64,000 nucleotides of DNA from Mixta sp031457955 (GCF_031457955.1 NZ_JAVDXN010000006.1:124001-188000), one strand, 5' to 3'; numbered from the stretch's first letter, positions 7,708 to 15,468 are shown. The notes: a model not told the origin generated them from the letters alone. Translations and numbers: made by a program.

Positions 7708-8822
7708 AATGGTGCATCCGGATGATAAAGTTTATCGCCAGTTATTCTATAGTCTTCGAGAGTGGCAGTATGTGTGTTATTCCACAATTCGTAAGCCTCA
7801 ATGTTATCGCCAGGCCTTCCCGTTTCCCAACCTAAGTTACAGTAACGCTGAAATTCTCTGCATTCATAAGTATAGAAATTTAAATCTACCTGTTCTGGAG
7901 GGATTTCACCATCAGCGATTTTCTTTAATCTTGTCACCATAAATTCGTTTCCTGGGTCAGGATCAAAACGAGAGATATGTTTTTCTACAATAGTTATCCC
8001 TTCGTGAGTAATGGTTACCCCCTCAGTTGTTAGGTGTTCGATGGGACCACCAGCTTTTTCAGGATCAAATTGTCGTAATGTATAGGTGCCTTTAGCGCCA
8101 AATGCCTCCAGTTCATTTAAATCAGGAAACTTCATCCGTCCCATTGTCAAACCAGCGGCAACAGAAGCGCCAGCAATCAGCAGGCCTTTCGCCTGTTCAG
8201 ACATCATCTGGTCGTAACCCGCAGGCGCATCGCCGCCGAGCTGCTGTGCAGCTTGCCTGAAGCCTTCAGGGTTTCTATTATAGATCCCGCCAGCCGCCAG
8301 AAGCCGTCCGGCAGCTTTGCTGTTAATGGTGCTCTGCGGAGCGGGTTGTTTAACGCCGGATGGACGACCGGGTAAAACGGTGGGACGTGGTTTACCGCCA
8401 CGGCTGCTGTAGTCCCGACGAGCAACCGAGCGCTTATATTCCCGGATGACGTCCTGCGCCCCGCCGAAGTTAAATGCCCGCGGATCGCGGCAAATCAGCT
8501 CACCCTGTTCATCGATATAAAACAGCTCGCCTTTCGTCCCAGAAAAACCGCCCAGCATCACCACTTCGCCGCGATAGATCATATTTTTCAGCTTTTCCCG
8601 CTCGCGTGGTCCGTGCGGCGGCAGCTGATGGGTATAACCGTTAAAAGCGCGTTGCCGCATATTAATCAGCTGAAAACCGAAATGCATACGATCGTCAAAC
8701 ACATAGTTACTGTCGATTTTCGGCCAGGCAAAAACAGGCCTGATGATGTCTTGATATTTTTCCGGCGGAAGATCGTCGCGCGGCAGGTAATAAAGATCGT
8801 TTCCGGGCAGGCTGAAGCTCAT
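7701..8822 (-). CDS. Polymorphic-toxin-like protein, 373 aa
   Basis: Residues 1-115 form an unrecognised N-terminal module (LPGNDLYYLPRDDLPP at the start). Residues 135-200 are a low-complexity Arg/Pro/Gln/Gly linker. Residues 212-229 (KGLLIAGASVAAGLTMGR) are a short hydrophobic glycine-rich stretch. Residues 245-373 are a separate C-terminal domain with FYTYECREFQRY and LWNNTHTATLEDY, which I recall from C-termini of Rhs/CDI/pyocin-like toxins (memory, not checked). There is no PAAR motif, RHS repeat, haemagglutinin repeat or signal peptide, so the delivery route is open (orphan effector or T6SS cargo). It is followed by an overlapping 82-aa gene. The activity is unknown. Confidence 0.6.
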   Translation of the reverse strand: MSFSLPGNDLYYLPRDDLPPEKYQDIIRPVFAWPKIDSNYVFDDRMHFGFQLINMRQRAFNGYTHQLPPHGPREREKLKNMIYRGEVVMLGGFSGTKGELFYIDEQGELICRDPRAFNFGGAQDVIREYKRSVARRDYSSRGGKPRPTVLPGRPSGVKQPAPQSTINSKAAGRLLAAGGIYNRNPEGFRQAAQQLGGDAPAGYDQMMSEQAKGLLIAGASVAAGLTMGRMKFPDLNELEAFGAKGTYTLRQFDPEKAGGPIEHLTTEGVTITHEGITIVEKHISRFDPDPGNEFMVTRLKKIADGEIPPEQVDLNFYTYECREFQRYCNLGWETGRPGDNIEAYELWNNTHTATLEDYRITGDKLYHPDAPLW

Positions 8823-8908
8823 ACATCATATCCTTATGATGAAATTTATTGCATAACCCTTGCTGGGGACGGTTCGGATTAGAAAGATTAATTATTTTAT
8901 CGTGGAGA

Positions 8909-8988
8909 TATTTTTAGATTGTGGCGTTGTTCGCAAAATTATAACGAGTAGCTTTTATCGTTTATTTAAAGGGCGGTTTGGTGCTGGT
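8909..8988 (+). repeat. Border repeat R1
   Basis: Begins TATTTTTAGATTGTGGCGTT and runs through CTTTTATCGTTTATTTAAAG to GGTTTGGTGCTGGT. It matches R2 (7315-7402) along about 80 bases in the same orientation, so the toxin gene and its coupled partner are flanked by direct repeats. Confidence 0.7.
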
Positions 8989-9048
8989 GGCAAACAAACA
9001 CCAAAGCCAGTGAGGCGGCGGCAAACAAACGCAGGAGTCAGTGAGGCG

Positions 9049-9112
9049 GCGGAGTAAAGCCTCCGCGTCAGGGATGACGCGGCGGAGGCCCCAGGGATGG
9101 GTTCACGCCGTC
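9049..9112 (+). repeat. Composite hairpin element, copy 2
   Basis: Stem GCCTCCGCGTCA (9059-9070), loop GGGA, then TGACGCGGCGGAGGC, followed by CCCAGGGATGGGTTCACGCC and GTC. The same core occurs in reverse orientation at 23815-23880 and, more diverged, at 6148-6245. Confidence 0.7.
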
Positions 9113-9131
9113 TTTACGCAGCGTCTGCCCG

Positions 9132-9265
9132 CCGCCGAATGGACTGCAATCACCGAAAACACCACCCAACCGCCGAACGAGCTGAAACCACCATAAACGC
9201 GATCCGCCGCCGAACGAACCACAGCCACCGTAAACGCAACCCGCCGCCGAACGAACTAAAACCCC
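9132..9265 (+). repeat. Degenerate 37-bp tandem repeat
   Basis: Units start with CCGCCGAA at 9132, 9170, 9207 and 9244, a spacing of 38, 37 and 37 bases, with the last unit partial. The segment AAACGCAACCCGCCGCC is close to the reverse complement of part of the 37-bp unit at 23626-23773. Confidence 0.65.
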
Positions 9266-9278
9266 TCCGCCGCGCTTA

Positions 9279-9737
9279 TCACAACGCCTTGTGATACAAG
9301 CGAACCGCTACATCGGGATAATCCAACGCATCGCCAATATAGCGCCAGCCAAACCGCTCATAATAATCCGCGCACAGCGCATACAGATAAAGATCGGTAA
9401 AACCCTGGTCACGACACCAGCCTTCCGCATACGCCTGCAACGCCGCGCTCAGCCCGCTGCCGCGCGCGCTTTCATCAACGTATAACGCCGCCAGCCACGG
9501 AAAAAGATCCTGACGACTAATTAAATCACAACGCCAAACGCCCACCGTCCCTACCGGCCGATCGCCCTCCAGCGCCACAAACGTCTGCGGGAAATCTGCG
9601 CCGCGCACGCTACTCTCTATCACGCTGGCGAAAAAATTCTGGCTCTGCTCATCGCCAAACGCGCGCCACAGCCACGACACCAGCTGCGGCTGACAGTGCG
9701 GCACCTCAGACAAAGCAACAATACGCCAGCGGCTCAT
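9279..9737 (-). CDS. GNAT-family N-acetyltransferase
   Basis: 152 aa, GCN5-related acetyltransferase. The acetyl-CoA-binding region is visible as ALYVDESARGSGLSAALQAY (about residues 84-103, with the R/Q-x-x-G-x-G/A pattern), preceded by the beta-4 strand and followed by LYLYALCADYYERFGWRYIG typical of the family's C-terminal half. The start ATG overlaps the stop of the GntR regulator by four bases (ATGA), so the two are co-translated. The substrate is unknown. Confidence 0.85.
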   Translation of the reverse strand: MSRWRIVALSEVPHCQPQLVSWLWRAFGDEQSQNFFASVIESSVRGADFPQTFVALEGDRPVGTVGVWRCDLISRQDLFPWLAALYVDESARGSGLSAALQAYAEGWCRDQGFTDLYLYALCADYYERFGWRYIGDALDYPDVAVRLYHKAL

Positions 9738-10507
9738 ACCAGCTTCCCCTGAAAAATCGGCACTGATTCAAACAGATACCCATCGAAATCGGGCGCATCC
9801 GCATCCGACAGCTCCATCAGCGTATTCTTCACATTCTCCAGATGCTGCCACATCCCCTGCCAGGCACCCATCACATCGCGCCGCCGTAGCGCCGCCAGAA
9901 TCGTCTGATGGTCGCTCAGCCACTTCAAACGGTAACTGCGCGTCTCAATATGCCTGCGCAGCTGCTGCCACAGCGGATTATTTTCATGATGCCGCCAGAT
10001 ACTTTTTACCGTATCCATCAGCATCTGATTCTGCGTCGCGCCGGCCAATAACAGATGAAACAAACGATCGTTATCCTGACTGGTATCATCCAGGGCGATG
10101 GCGCGCTGCTCCTGCTCCAGCGTACGACGCAGATTCTCAATATCCGCTTTGGTCGCCATGCGCGCAGCGAAAGCAGCAATATTACTCTCCAGCAATTGAC
10201 GCGCCTGTAACATCTCAAACGGCCCCACATCACTGCGGAAAAACGCCTCTTCCTCATCGCTGCTGGCGCTGGGAATCCGCATCACATACACGCCCGAACT
10301 TTGCCGAATATCAACCGTGCCCTCCAGCTCCAGCATCAGCAACGCCTCGCGGACGATAGTTCGGCTCACGCCCCAGGTCTCAGCAAGATTACGCTCCGGC
10401 GGCAGTCGTGAGCCAACCGGATAGAGCCCGGCAACGATCTGCTGGCGCAAATGCTCGCCAATTTCCTGATATTGCTTTCTCTCTTGCGGCGCTGCGCCCT
10501 TATCCAC
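9734..10507 (-). CDS. UxuR/ExuR-like GntR-family (FadR subfamily, FCD) regulator
   Basis: 257 aa. The N-terminal winged helix (GSRLPPERNLAETWGVSRTI, VREALLMLELEGTVDIRQSS) is joined to an all-helical FCD ligand domain. GPFEMLQARQLLESNIAAFA, MWQHLENVKNTLMELS and DFDGYLFES match E. coli UxuR and ExuR closely. The start is GTG at 10507 with AAGGG upstream; the nearby ATG is out of frame. No hexuronate genes are nearby. Instead it follows a beta-glucoside-type PTS operon whose divergent promoter carries UxuR-type palindromes (13748-13858), so it is probably that operon's local repressor. The ligand could be a phospho-sugar or uronate. Confidence 0.85.
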   Translation of the reverse strand: MDKGAAPQERKQYQEIGEHLRQQIVAGLYPVGSRLPPERNLAETWGVSRTIVREALLMLELEGTVDIRQSSGVYVMRIPSASSDEEEAFFRSDVGPFEMLQARQLLESNIAAFAARMATKADIENLRRTLEQEQRAIALDDTSQDNDRLFHLLLAGATQNQMLMDTVKSIWRHHENNPLWQQLRRHIETRSYRLKWLSDHQTILAALRRRDVMGAWQGMWQHLENVKNTLMELSDADAPDFDGYLFESVPIFQGKLV

Positions 10508-10583
10508 TTCATCACCCTTCGCCCGTTGACCACGCCATCCCGTAGCGCCTGATTAAACGGTAACAACAGATGGCAACACCCGG

Positions 10584-10901
10584 CTAGTTTATCAAAGCCA
10601 GCGCCTGATCGAGTACCTTTGCACCATTTAACGTGCCATACGCCAGCGTATCGATCACCGCCAGCGGAACCCGATGAGGCTCGGTCAGCTTACGGTTTTC
10701 CTCCAGCTTAAAACGCACCTGCGGTCCCAGCAGCACCACGGCCACCTCACCGGCATGGTTTTCCAGCTCCTCGCGCAAATTTTGCTCCGGAATAGCGTAA
10801 ATTTCATAGCTCAGGCCACGCGCCGCCGCCTCTTTCTCCATGCGCGTTACCACCATTGATGTTGACATGCCTGCCGCGCAGGCCAGTACGATACGTTTCA
10901 T
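10584..10901 (-). CDS. PTS lactose/cellobiose-family EIIB
   Basis: 105 aa cytoplasmic phosphotransfer subunit like ChbB/CelA. LACAAGMSTSMVV at the N-terminus carries the phosphorylated cysteine (C8) in the typical phosphate-binding loop, and VVLLGPQVRFKLEE matches the second conserved block. It receives phosphate from EIIA (13868-14176) and passes it to sugar bound by EIIC. The ATG at 10901 follows AAGGAG, 10 bases after the glycosidase gene on the same strand. Confidence 0.93.
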   Translation of the reverse strand: MKRIVLACAAGMSTSMVVTRMEKEAAARGLSYEIYAIPEQNLREELENHAGEVAVVLLGPQVRFKLEENRKLTEPHRVPLAVIDTLAYGTLNGAKVLDQALALIN

Positions 10902-10911
10902 TTGCCGCTCC

Positions 10912-12339
10912 TTACCTGGGTTGATCGTTCAGCGTCAGGGTCAGCTGGCCGCTGGCGCGCAGCTGGCGAAACCAGTGCGCTGATTTCTTCATGCGCCGCT
11001 GGCGCTGATGGTCTAAATCGATTTCAATCAGGCCATAGCGATTTTTAAAGGCGTTCATCGGCGAAACGTTATCGGTAAACGCCCACAGCATATAACCCTG
11101 ACAGTTACTGCCCGCTTCGCGCGCCAGCAGCGCCTGATACAGGTGCTCGGCGATAAAAGCGATGCGGTAATCATCCTGAATCTCGCCCTGCGTATCGCGA
11201 AAGCGCGCTTCGTTCTCAATACCCATGCCGTTCTCGGCAATAAACCACGGGAAATTGTCATACTCATCGCGCATGCGCCGGGCGATATCCGCCACGATGC
11301 GCGGCTCAATCTCCCAGCCGCGCGACGGGTTCATGCGCCGTCCCGGCAGCTCAAAATGGTCATAGTAATAAGCGGGATGAAACGGCGTCTCCGCATGCCA
11401 GGCGCGCGACGGCGCTTTAACCCGATGCGGATAATAGAGATTCAGCCCGACTTCATCGACGCGCTGCGCGGCAATCAGCGCTAAATCTTCCTCGCTGTAT
11501 TCCCACGCCACCTGATGCTGCGCTAACAGCTGCAACAGCGCTGGCGGATATTCCCCTCTGATCGCCGGATCGAGAAACACCCGGTTATAGAACAGGTCAT
11601 ACATCTCTGCGGCTTTTTGGTCGTGCGGCGCGCTGGAGCGCGGCCAGGTCACTTCCGGGTTCAAAATCGTACCGATGGTGCCCGCCCAACCACCGGCGCG
11701 AAACAGCGCCACCACCCGCGCGGTAGCCAGGTTTTTATGGTGATTCCACTGCATCCAGGTGCCGGTGCTTTGGTGGTAAGGCCAGCGCAGCGCGTCGAGG
11801 TAGAGGCGGGTTTGCACCACAATCGGTTCGTTAAATACAAACCAGCGCTTCACCCGATGGGCATAGCGGGCAAACACTTTCTCCGCATAGCGGACAAACA
11901 GGTCCACCACCTTTTTCGCGCCCCAGCCGCCATATTTCTCCAGCAGGACCGCCGGTAATTCGTAATGCTCCAGGCAGAGCATCGGCTCAATATTGTTGGC
12001 CGCCATCTCATCCAACAGGCGGTCGTAGTAGCTGGCATACTCTTCATCCACTTCCGCCGTTTCGTAATTCAGCAGAAAGCGCGACCAGTTAATCGATGTG
12101 CGGTAGTGCGTTAATCCGCAGGCTTTCATTAACGCCACATCTTCCTGATAACGATTGATAAAATCAGTTGCCACCGCCGGGCCGTAGCCGTTATGCCAGA
12201 CATGACGATCCTGCTGATACCAGGCGTCCAGATAAGAGTCCTGCCCCGCCTTTTTGCCATGCCAGCCTTCGGTTTGCCAGGCGGAAGCCGCCGCGCCCAG
12301 AATAAAATCGGGCGGAATATCAATGGTGACTTTGCTCAT
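10912..12339 (-). CDS. GH1 6-phospho-beta-glucosidase (PTS-linked)
   Basis: 475 aa glycoside hydrolase family 1. It should split a phosphorylated beta-glucoside taken up by the neighbouring PTS. The acid/base Glu is in FNEP (E171) and the nucleophile in AENG (E369). The C-terminal NVSPMNAFKNRYG has the Ser, Lys and Tyr that bind the 6-phosphate in phospho-glucosidases. It is only distantly similar to bglA at 33.4 kb, so the window carries two GH1 enzymes. The ATG at 12339 has AAGGAG upstream, and it sits between EIIC and EIIB with gaps of about 10 bases: one operon. Confidence 0.92.
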   Translation of the reverse strand: MSKVTIDIPPDFILGAAASAWQTEGWHGKKAGQDSYLDAWYQQDRHVWHNGYGPAVATDFINRYQEDVALMKACGLTHYRTSINWSRFLLNYETAEVDEEYASYYDRLLDEMAANNIEPMLCLEHYELPAVLLEKYGGWGAKKVVDLFVRYAEKVFARYAHRVKRWFVFNEPIVVQTRLYLDALRWPYHQSTGTWMQWNHHKNLATARVVALFRAGGWAGTIGTILNPEVTWPRSSAPHDQKAAEMYDLFYNRVFLDPAIRGEYPPALLQLLAQHQVAWEYSEEDLALIAAQRVDEVGLNLYYPHRVKAPSRAWHAETPFHPAYYYDHFELPGRRMNPSRGWEIEPRIVADIARRMRDEYDNFPWFIAENGMGIENEARFRDTQGEIQDDYRIAFIAEHLYQALLAREAGSNCQGYMLWAFTDNVSPMNAFKNRYGLIEIDLDHQRQRRMKKSAHWFRQLRASGQLTLTLNDQPR

Positions 12340-12348
12340 TTCTACTCC

Positions 12349-13686
12349 TTAAGGCTGCGCCAGTTCCGGCTGCTGTAGGGCTTTCGCCTCAGCGGCTTCG
12401 GCACGACGCGCGGCGATTTTCACAAACGGCAGATAGATCAGCACTGAAACCACAATGCACACCAGCTGGGTAACCACCGCGCCCATTGAACCGGCGGTAG
12501 AAAGCCAGGCGTTAATGATTGGCGGCGTGGTCCAGGGCACCATCACCACCGCTTTCCCGGCAAAGCCCATCAGCGTGGCAAAATAGCCAATGGTGCCGGT
12601 TACCAGCGGGGTAATAATGAACGGGATCGCCAGAATCGGGTTCAGCATAATCGGCATGCCGAAAATCACCGGCTCGTTGATATTAAACAGCCCCGGCCCA
12701 AACGAAAGCTTGGCGATTTCCCGCATCTCTTTGCGTTTGGTCGCCAGCATTACCGCCGTCAACAGGCCGATGGTTAATCCTGAGCCGCCGATGCTCATAT
12801 AGACATCCCAAAACGGCATGGTGATGATATTCGGCGCTTCGATTCCCTGCTCAAAGGCGTTCATATTCACCAGAATCGCCCCCAGCAGCAGCGGCTCGCG
12901 GATCGGTTTAATCATCTGATTGCCATGAATGCCGATTACCCAGAACAGCTGGGCGACAAACATCAGCAGCAAAATGCCCCACAGGCTCTGCACCACCGAT
13001 TCCAGCGGCTGCTGCACCACGCGGTAGACCGCGTCGTAGAGGTACATGCCGCTGACCTGATGGAAAATAAAACCGAAAGTGGCAATAGCCGACACGGTAA
13101 TGATCGCCGGGATCAGCGCGGAAAAAGAGGCCGAAACGTTTGGCGGTACGGTATCGGGCATTTTGATTTTTAGCCGTTCGACATTTTCCAGCCGACAGTA
13201 AATCTCTACCGATAAGATGGCGATAAACATGCCGAGAAACAGGCTTTTGGTGTCGGAAAACTGTTTCGCCAGCACATCCGTCACCAGCCGCATCTGCCCA
13301 TCAACCATCATTTCCAGCGTGGTGGGCGTAACGGCGATAAAGCAGATCACCGCCAGCAGGCCAGGAAACAGCGTTCTGATGCCGTTGATTCTGCCCAGCT
13401 CAATGCCGATTAAAAATACCGCGCCGATATTCAGAAAGCTCAGCGTGGCATAGTTAATACTGGTGGTGATCGGTTTGAGTTCGGCAAGGAAAGCGAGCGC
13501 CTGAAAACTGGCGAGACCGTTTTTCGCATCCAGCACCATATTTGAAATCAGCACCGAAAACGCGCCGACGATAATCACCGGCATCAGGGTAATAAAAGAG
13601 GCTTTGATCGCCATAATGTAGCGATAGCTGTTAAAGCGCGTGGCGAAGCTCCCCAGCGAGTCAATCAATCGATCCTGTAGAGACAT
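12349..13686 (-). CDS. PTS lactose/cellobiose-family EIIC permease
   Basis: 445 aa integral membrane sugar transporter of the ChbC/CelB type with about ten hydrophobic segments. Family features include GLFNINEPVIFGMPIMLNPI near residue 330 and FWVIGIHGNQMIKPI near 230. The start ATG at 13686 has GAGGGG 6 bases upstream; a TTG six bases earlier is in frame but lacks spacing. First gene of the minus-strand operon EIIC-GH1-EIIB-regulator-GNAT, expressed from the promoter shared with the divergent EIIA gene. The sugar is probably cellobiose, chitobiose or an aryl-beta-glucoside. Confidence 0.92.
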   Translation of the reverse strand: MSLQDRLIDSLGSFATRFNSYRYIMAIKASFITLMPVIIVGAFSVLISNMVLDAKNGLASFQALAFLAELKPITTSINYATLSFLNIGAVFLIGIELGRINGIRTLFPGLLAVICFIAVTPTTLEMMVDGQMRLVTDVLAKQFSDTKSLFLGMFIAILSVEIYCRLENVERLKIKMPDTVPPNVSASFSALIPAIITVSAIATFGFIFHQVSGMYLYDAVYRVVQQPLESVVQSLWGILLLMFVAQLFWVIGIHGNQMIKPIREPLLLGAILVNMNAFEQGIEAPNIITMPFWDVYMSIGGSGLTIGLLTAVMLATKRKEMREIAKLSFGPGLFNINEPVIFGMPIMLNPILAIPFIITPLVTGTIGYFATLMGFAGKAVVMVPWTTPPIINAWLSTAGSMGAVVTQLVCIVVSVLIYLPFVKIAARRAEAAEAKALQQPELAQP

Positions 13687-13747
13687 AAGCAACCCCTCAG
13701 GGTAAATGAGTAATCGTCCTGGTGTGACAACCCAACCCTTCCCTGAT

Positions 13748-13762
13748 ATGGCATACCAAAAT
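13748..13762. promoter_or_regulatory. UxuR-type operator, weaker copy
   Basis: ATGGCATACCAAAAT shares GGyATACCA with the two copies downstream and lies 62 bases upstream of the EIIC start. Confidence 0.5.
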
Positions 13763-13807
13763 TAGCGGAATCGGCGCTTTTTTCTGTGAGCTTTAGCGCA
13801 GTTCGCT

Positions 13808-13826
13808 TATTTGGTATTCCAATAAG
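13808..13826. promoter_or_regulatory. UxuR-type operator
   Basis: TTATTTGGTATTCCAATAA is a near-perfect palindrome with the TTGGTAnnCCAA core known for UxuR/ExuR in E. coli. It lies about 40 bases before the EIIA start. Confidence 0.65.
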
Positions 13827-13837
13827 ATGATTAACTC

Positions 13838-13858
13838 AAATCTGGTATACCAATAGTT
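13838..13858. promoter_or_regulatory. UxuR-type operator
   Basis: AAATCTGGTATACCAATAGTT contains TGGTATACCA, the best match of the three, 10 bases before the EIIA ATG and therefore well placed to block expression. Confidence 0.65.
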
Positions 13859-13867
13859 GGGGTGAGT

Positions 13868-14176
13868 ATGGATTTTGAACAAATCGTTATGGAATTGCTG
13901 ATTAACGCTGGCGAAGCGCGATCGCACGCGATGAGCGCCATTCAATCAGCCCGTAAGCGTGAATGGCAGCAGGCGGACGAAGCGCTGGCCGCCTCGGCGG
14001 AAGCCTCTAAAGCGGCGCATCGTATTCAAACGCAGCTGATCGGTGCTGATGAGGGTGAAGGGAAACTGCCGGTGACCTTGATCCTGGTACATGCGCAGGA
14101 TCATCTGATGAATGCCATGCTGTGCCGGGATTTGGCAGAAGAGATTGTGCTGCTGCGTAAAGAGCTGCTGGCCTGA
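13868..14176 (+). CDS. PTS lactose/cellobiose-family EIIA
   Basis: 102 aa helical phosphocarrier like ChbA/LacF. VHAQDHLMNAML holds the active-site histidine (H75). It takes phosphate from HPr and gives it to EIIB. The ATG at 13868 (MDFEQIVMELL) is preferred over an in-frame GTG two codons earlier because GGGG lies at the right distance. It is transcribed divergently from EIIC/EIIB instead of with them, which is unusual, and converges on lysA. Confidence 0.92.
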   Translation: MDFEQIVMELLINAGEARSHAMSAIQSARKREWQQADEALAASAEASKAAHRIQTQLIGADEGEGKLPVTLILVHAQDHLMNAMLCRDLAEEIVLLRKELLA

Positions 14177-14180
14177 ATCG

Positions 14181-14212
14181 CCGCCGTTCCTGTAACGCAG
14201 CAGGAACGGCGG
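14181..14212. terminator. Hairpin between EIIA and lysA
   Basis: A perfect 12-base stem, CCGCCGTTCCTG and CAGGAACGGCGG, with an 8-base loop sits between the two convergent genes. No T run follows on either strand, so it is a likely but not classical terminator. Confidence 0.55.
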
Positions 14213-14217
14213 GCGGA

Positions 14218-15468
14218 TTATTGCTCCAGCGCCAGCAATTCTTCAATGGTCTGGCGACGGCGAATTTCACGCGCCGCGCCGCCATCAAACAGCACTTCCG
14301 GGATCAGCGGGCGGCTGTTGTAATTGGATGACATGGAGGCGCCATATGCGCCGGTATCGTGGAACACCAGATAATCGCCTGGCGCCGTTACCGGAAGCAG
14401 ACGCGTTTCAACCTGTCCGCCTTCCAGCTGGGTAAACACGTCGCCCGATTCGCATAGCGGCCCCGCCACTACCGTTTCGCGTTGCTCTCTCTGCGCGGCA
14501 GCGTTATCTGCTGCAAGCAGCGAAATATGATGATAGCTGCCGTACATCGACGGGCGCATTAAATCGCTGAAGCCCGCATCCACCAACACAAAGTGGCGGC
14601 TGCCCATCTCTTTTACCGCCCGTACCTGCGCCACCAGCACGCCCGCTTCCGCCGCCAGAAAGCGTCCCGGCTCGATCTCTAATTTCACCGCATGGCCCAG
14701 ATGTGCGGCAATACGTTGGCGCGCGTTATGCCACAGGCTGAAATAGTGTTGCGTATCGATCGCCTCTTCGCCGTAACGATAGGGAATCGACAGGCCGCCG
14801 CCAGCAGAGATGGCGCTAATATCACAACCCAGCGCGATCACCTGGCTGACCATGGCATCGCATACCTGTTCCAGATGGGCATAATCGACCCCCGAACCGA
14901 TATGCATATGAATACCGACCAATTGCAGGTTGTATTGATCGATAGCCTGTAGCGCCTGCGGCAAATCATCATGCCAGATGCCGTGCTTGCTGTTTTCGCC
15001 GCCGGTATTGGTTTTTTGACTGTGCCCGTGACCAAAGCCCGGATTCACGCGCAGCCAGACCGGATGGCCGGGCGCACGTTCGCCCAGCTGATGCAGCATA
15101 TCCACCGATCCGGCATTAACCGGAATGCGTAGCTCGGCGATGCGCGCCAGCGTCGGTTTATCCAGCAGGTCGGCGGTAAACACGATCTCATCGCCGCCCG
15201 CCACATAGCCCGCCGCCAGCGCACGCTCGATTTCGCCCAGCGAAACCGAATCCACTTTCACCCCTGCTTCACGCATCAGACGCAAAATATGAATATTCGA
15301 GCAGGCTTTTTGCGCAAAGCGCACCACGTCAAACTGCTGTAGCTGGGCGATGCGCTGGCGAATAATATCGGCATCGTAGGCCCAGAACGGGCCATCATAG
15401 CGTTCAGTCAGCGGCAGCAGGTTAGCGGCGTTCAGGGCGGTATCAGAATGGTTAAGCGGGCGCGGCAT
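14218..15468 (-). CDS. lysA: LysA, diaminopimelate decarboxylase
   Basis: 416 aa PLP enzyme that converts meso-diaminopimelate to L-lysine and CO2, the last step of lysine synthesis. The PLP lysine is K54 in RFAQKACSN; HIGSGVDY, SAGGGLSIPY, EIEPGRF and the C-terminal catalytic Cys region GPLCESGDVF are all present. The ATG at 15468 (MPRPLNHSDTAL) with AGGAG matches the E. coli start. It is divergent from its activator lysR, as in E. coli. Confidence 0.97.
   Translation of the reverse strand: MPRPLNHSDTALNAANLLPLTERYDGPFWAYDADIIRQRIAQLQQFDVVRFAQKACSNIHILRLMREAGVKVDSVSLGEIERALAAGYVAGGDEIVFTADLLDKPTLARIAELRIPVNAGSVDMLHQLGERAPGHPVWLRVNPGFGHGHSQKTNTGGENSKHGIWHDDLPQALQAIDQYNLQLVGIHMHIGSGVDYAHLEQVCDAMVSQVIALGCDISAISAGGGLSIPYRYGEEAIDTQHYFSLWHNARQRIAAHLGHAVKLEIEPGRFLAAEAGVLVAQVRAVKEMGSRHFVLVDAGFSDLMRPSMYGSYHHISLLAADNAAAQREQRETVVAGPLCESGDVFTQLEGGQVETRLLPVTAPGDYLVFHDTGAYGASMSSNYNSRPLIPEVLFDGGAAREIRRRQTIEELLALEQ

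Larger units (their letters stand above)
8823..9278. other. Gene-free stretch with border repeat and tandem GC repeats
   Basis: I see no credible gene here. It holds the toxin gene's presumed promoter (8823-8908), border repeat R1 (8909-8988), a 31-bp tandem repeat starting at 8986, 9017 and 9048, a hairpin element (9059-9112), and a degenerate 37-bp tandem repeat (9132-9265). Confidence 0.7.

Noticed and set aside
6349..9278. Prophage or integrative element
   Set aside because: No integrase, tRNA gene, att-like core or phage structural gene is present; only short direct repeats border the cassettes.
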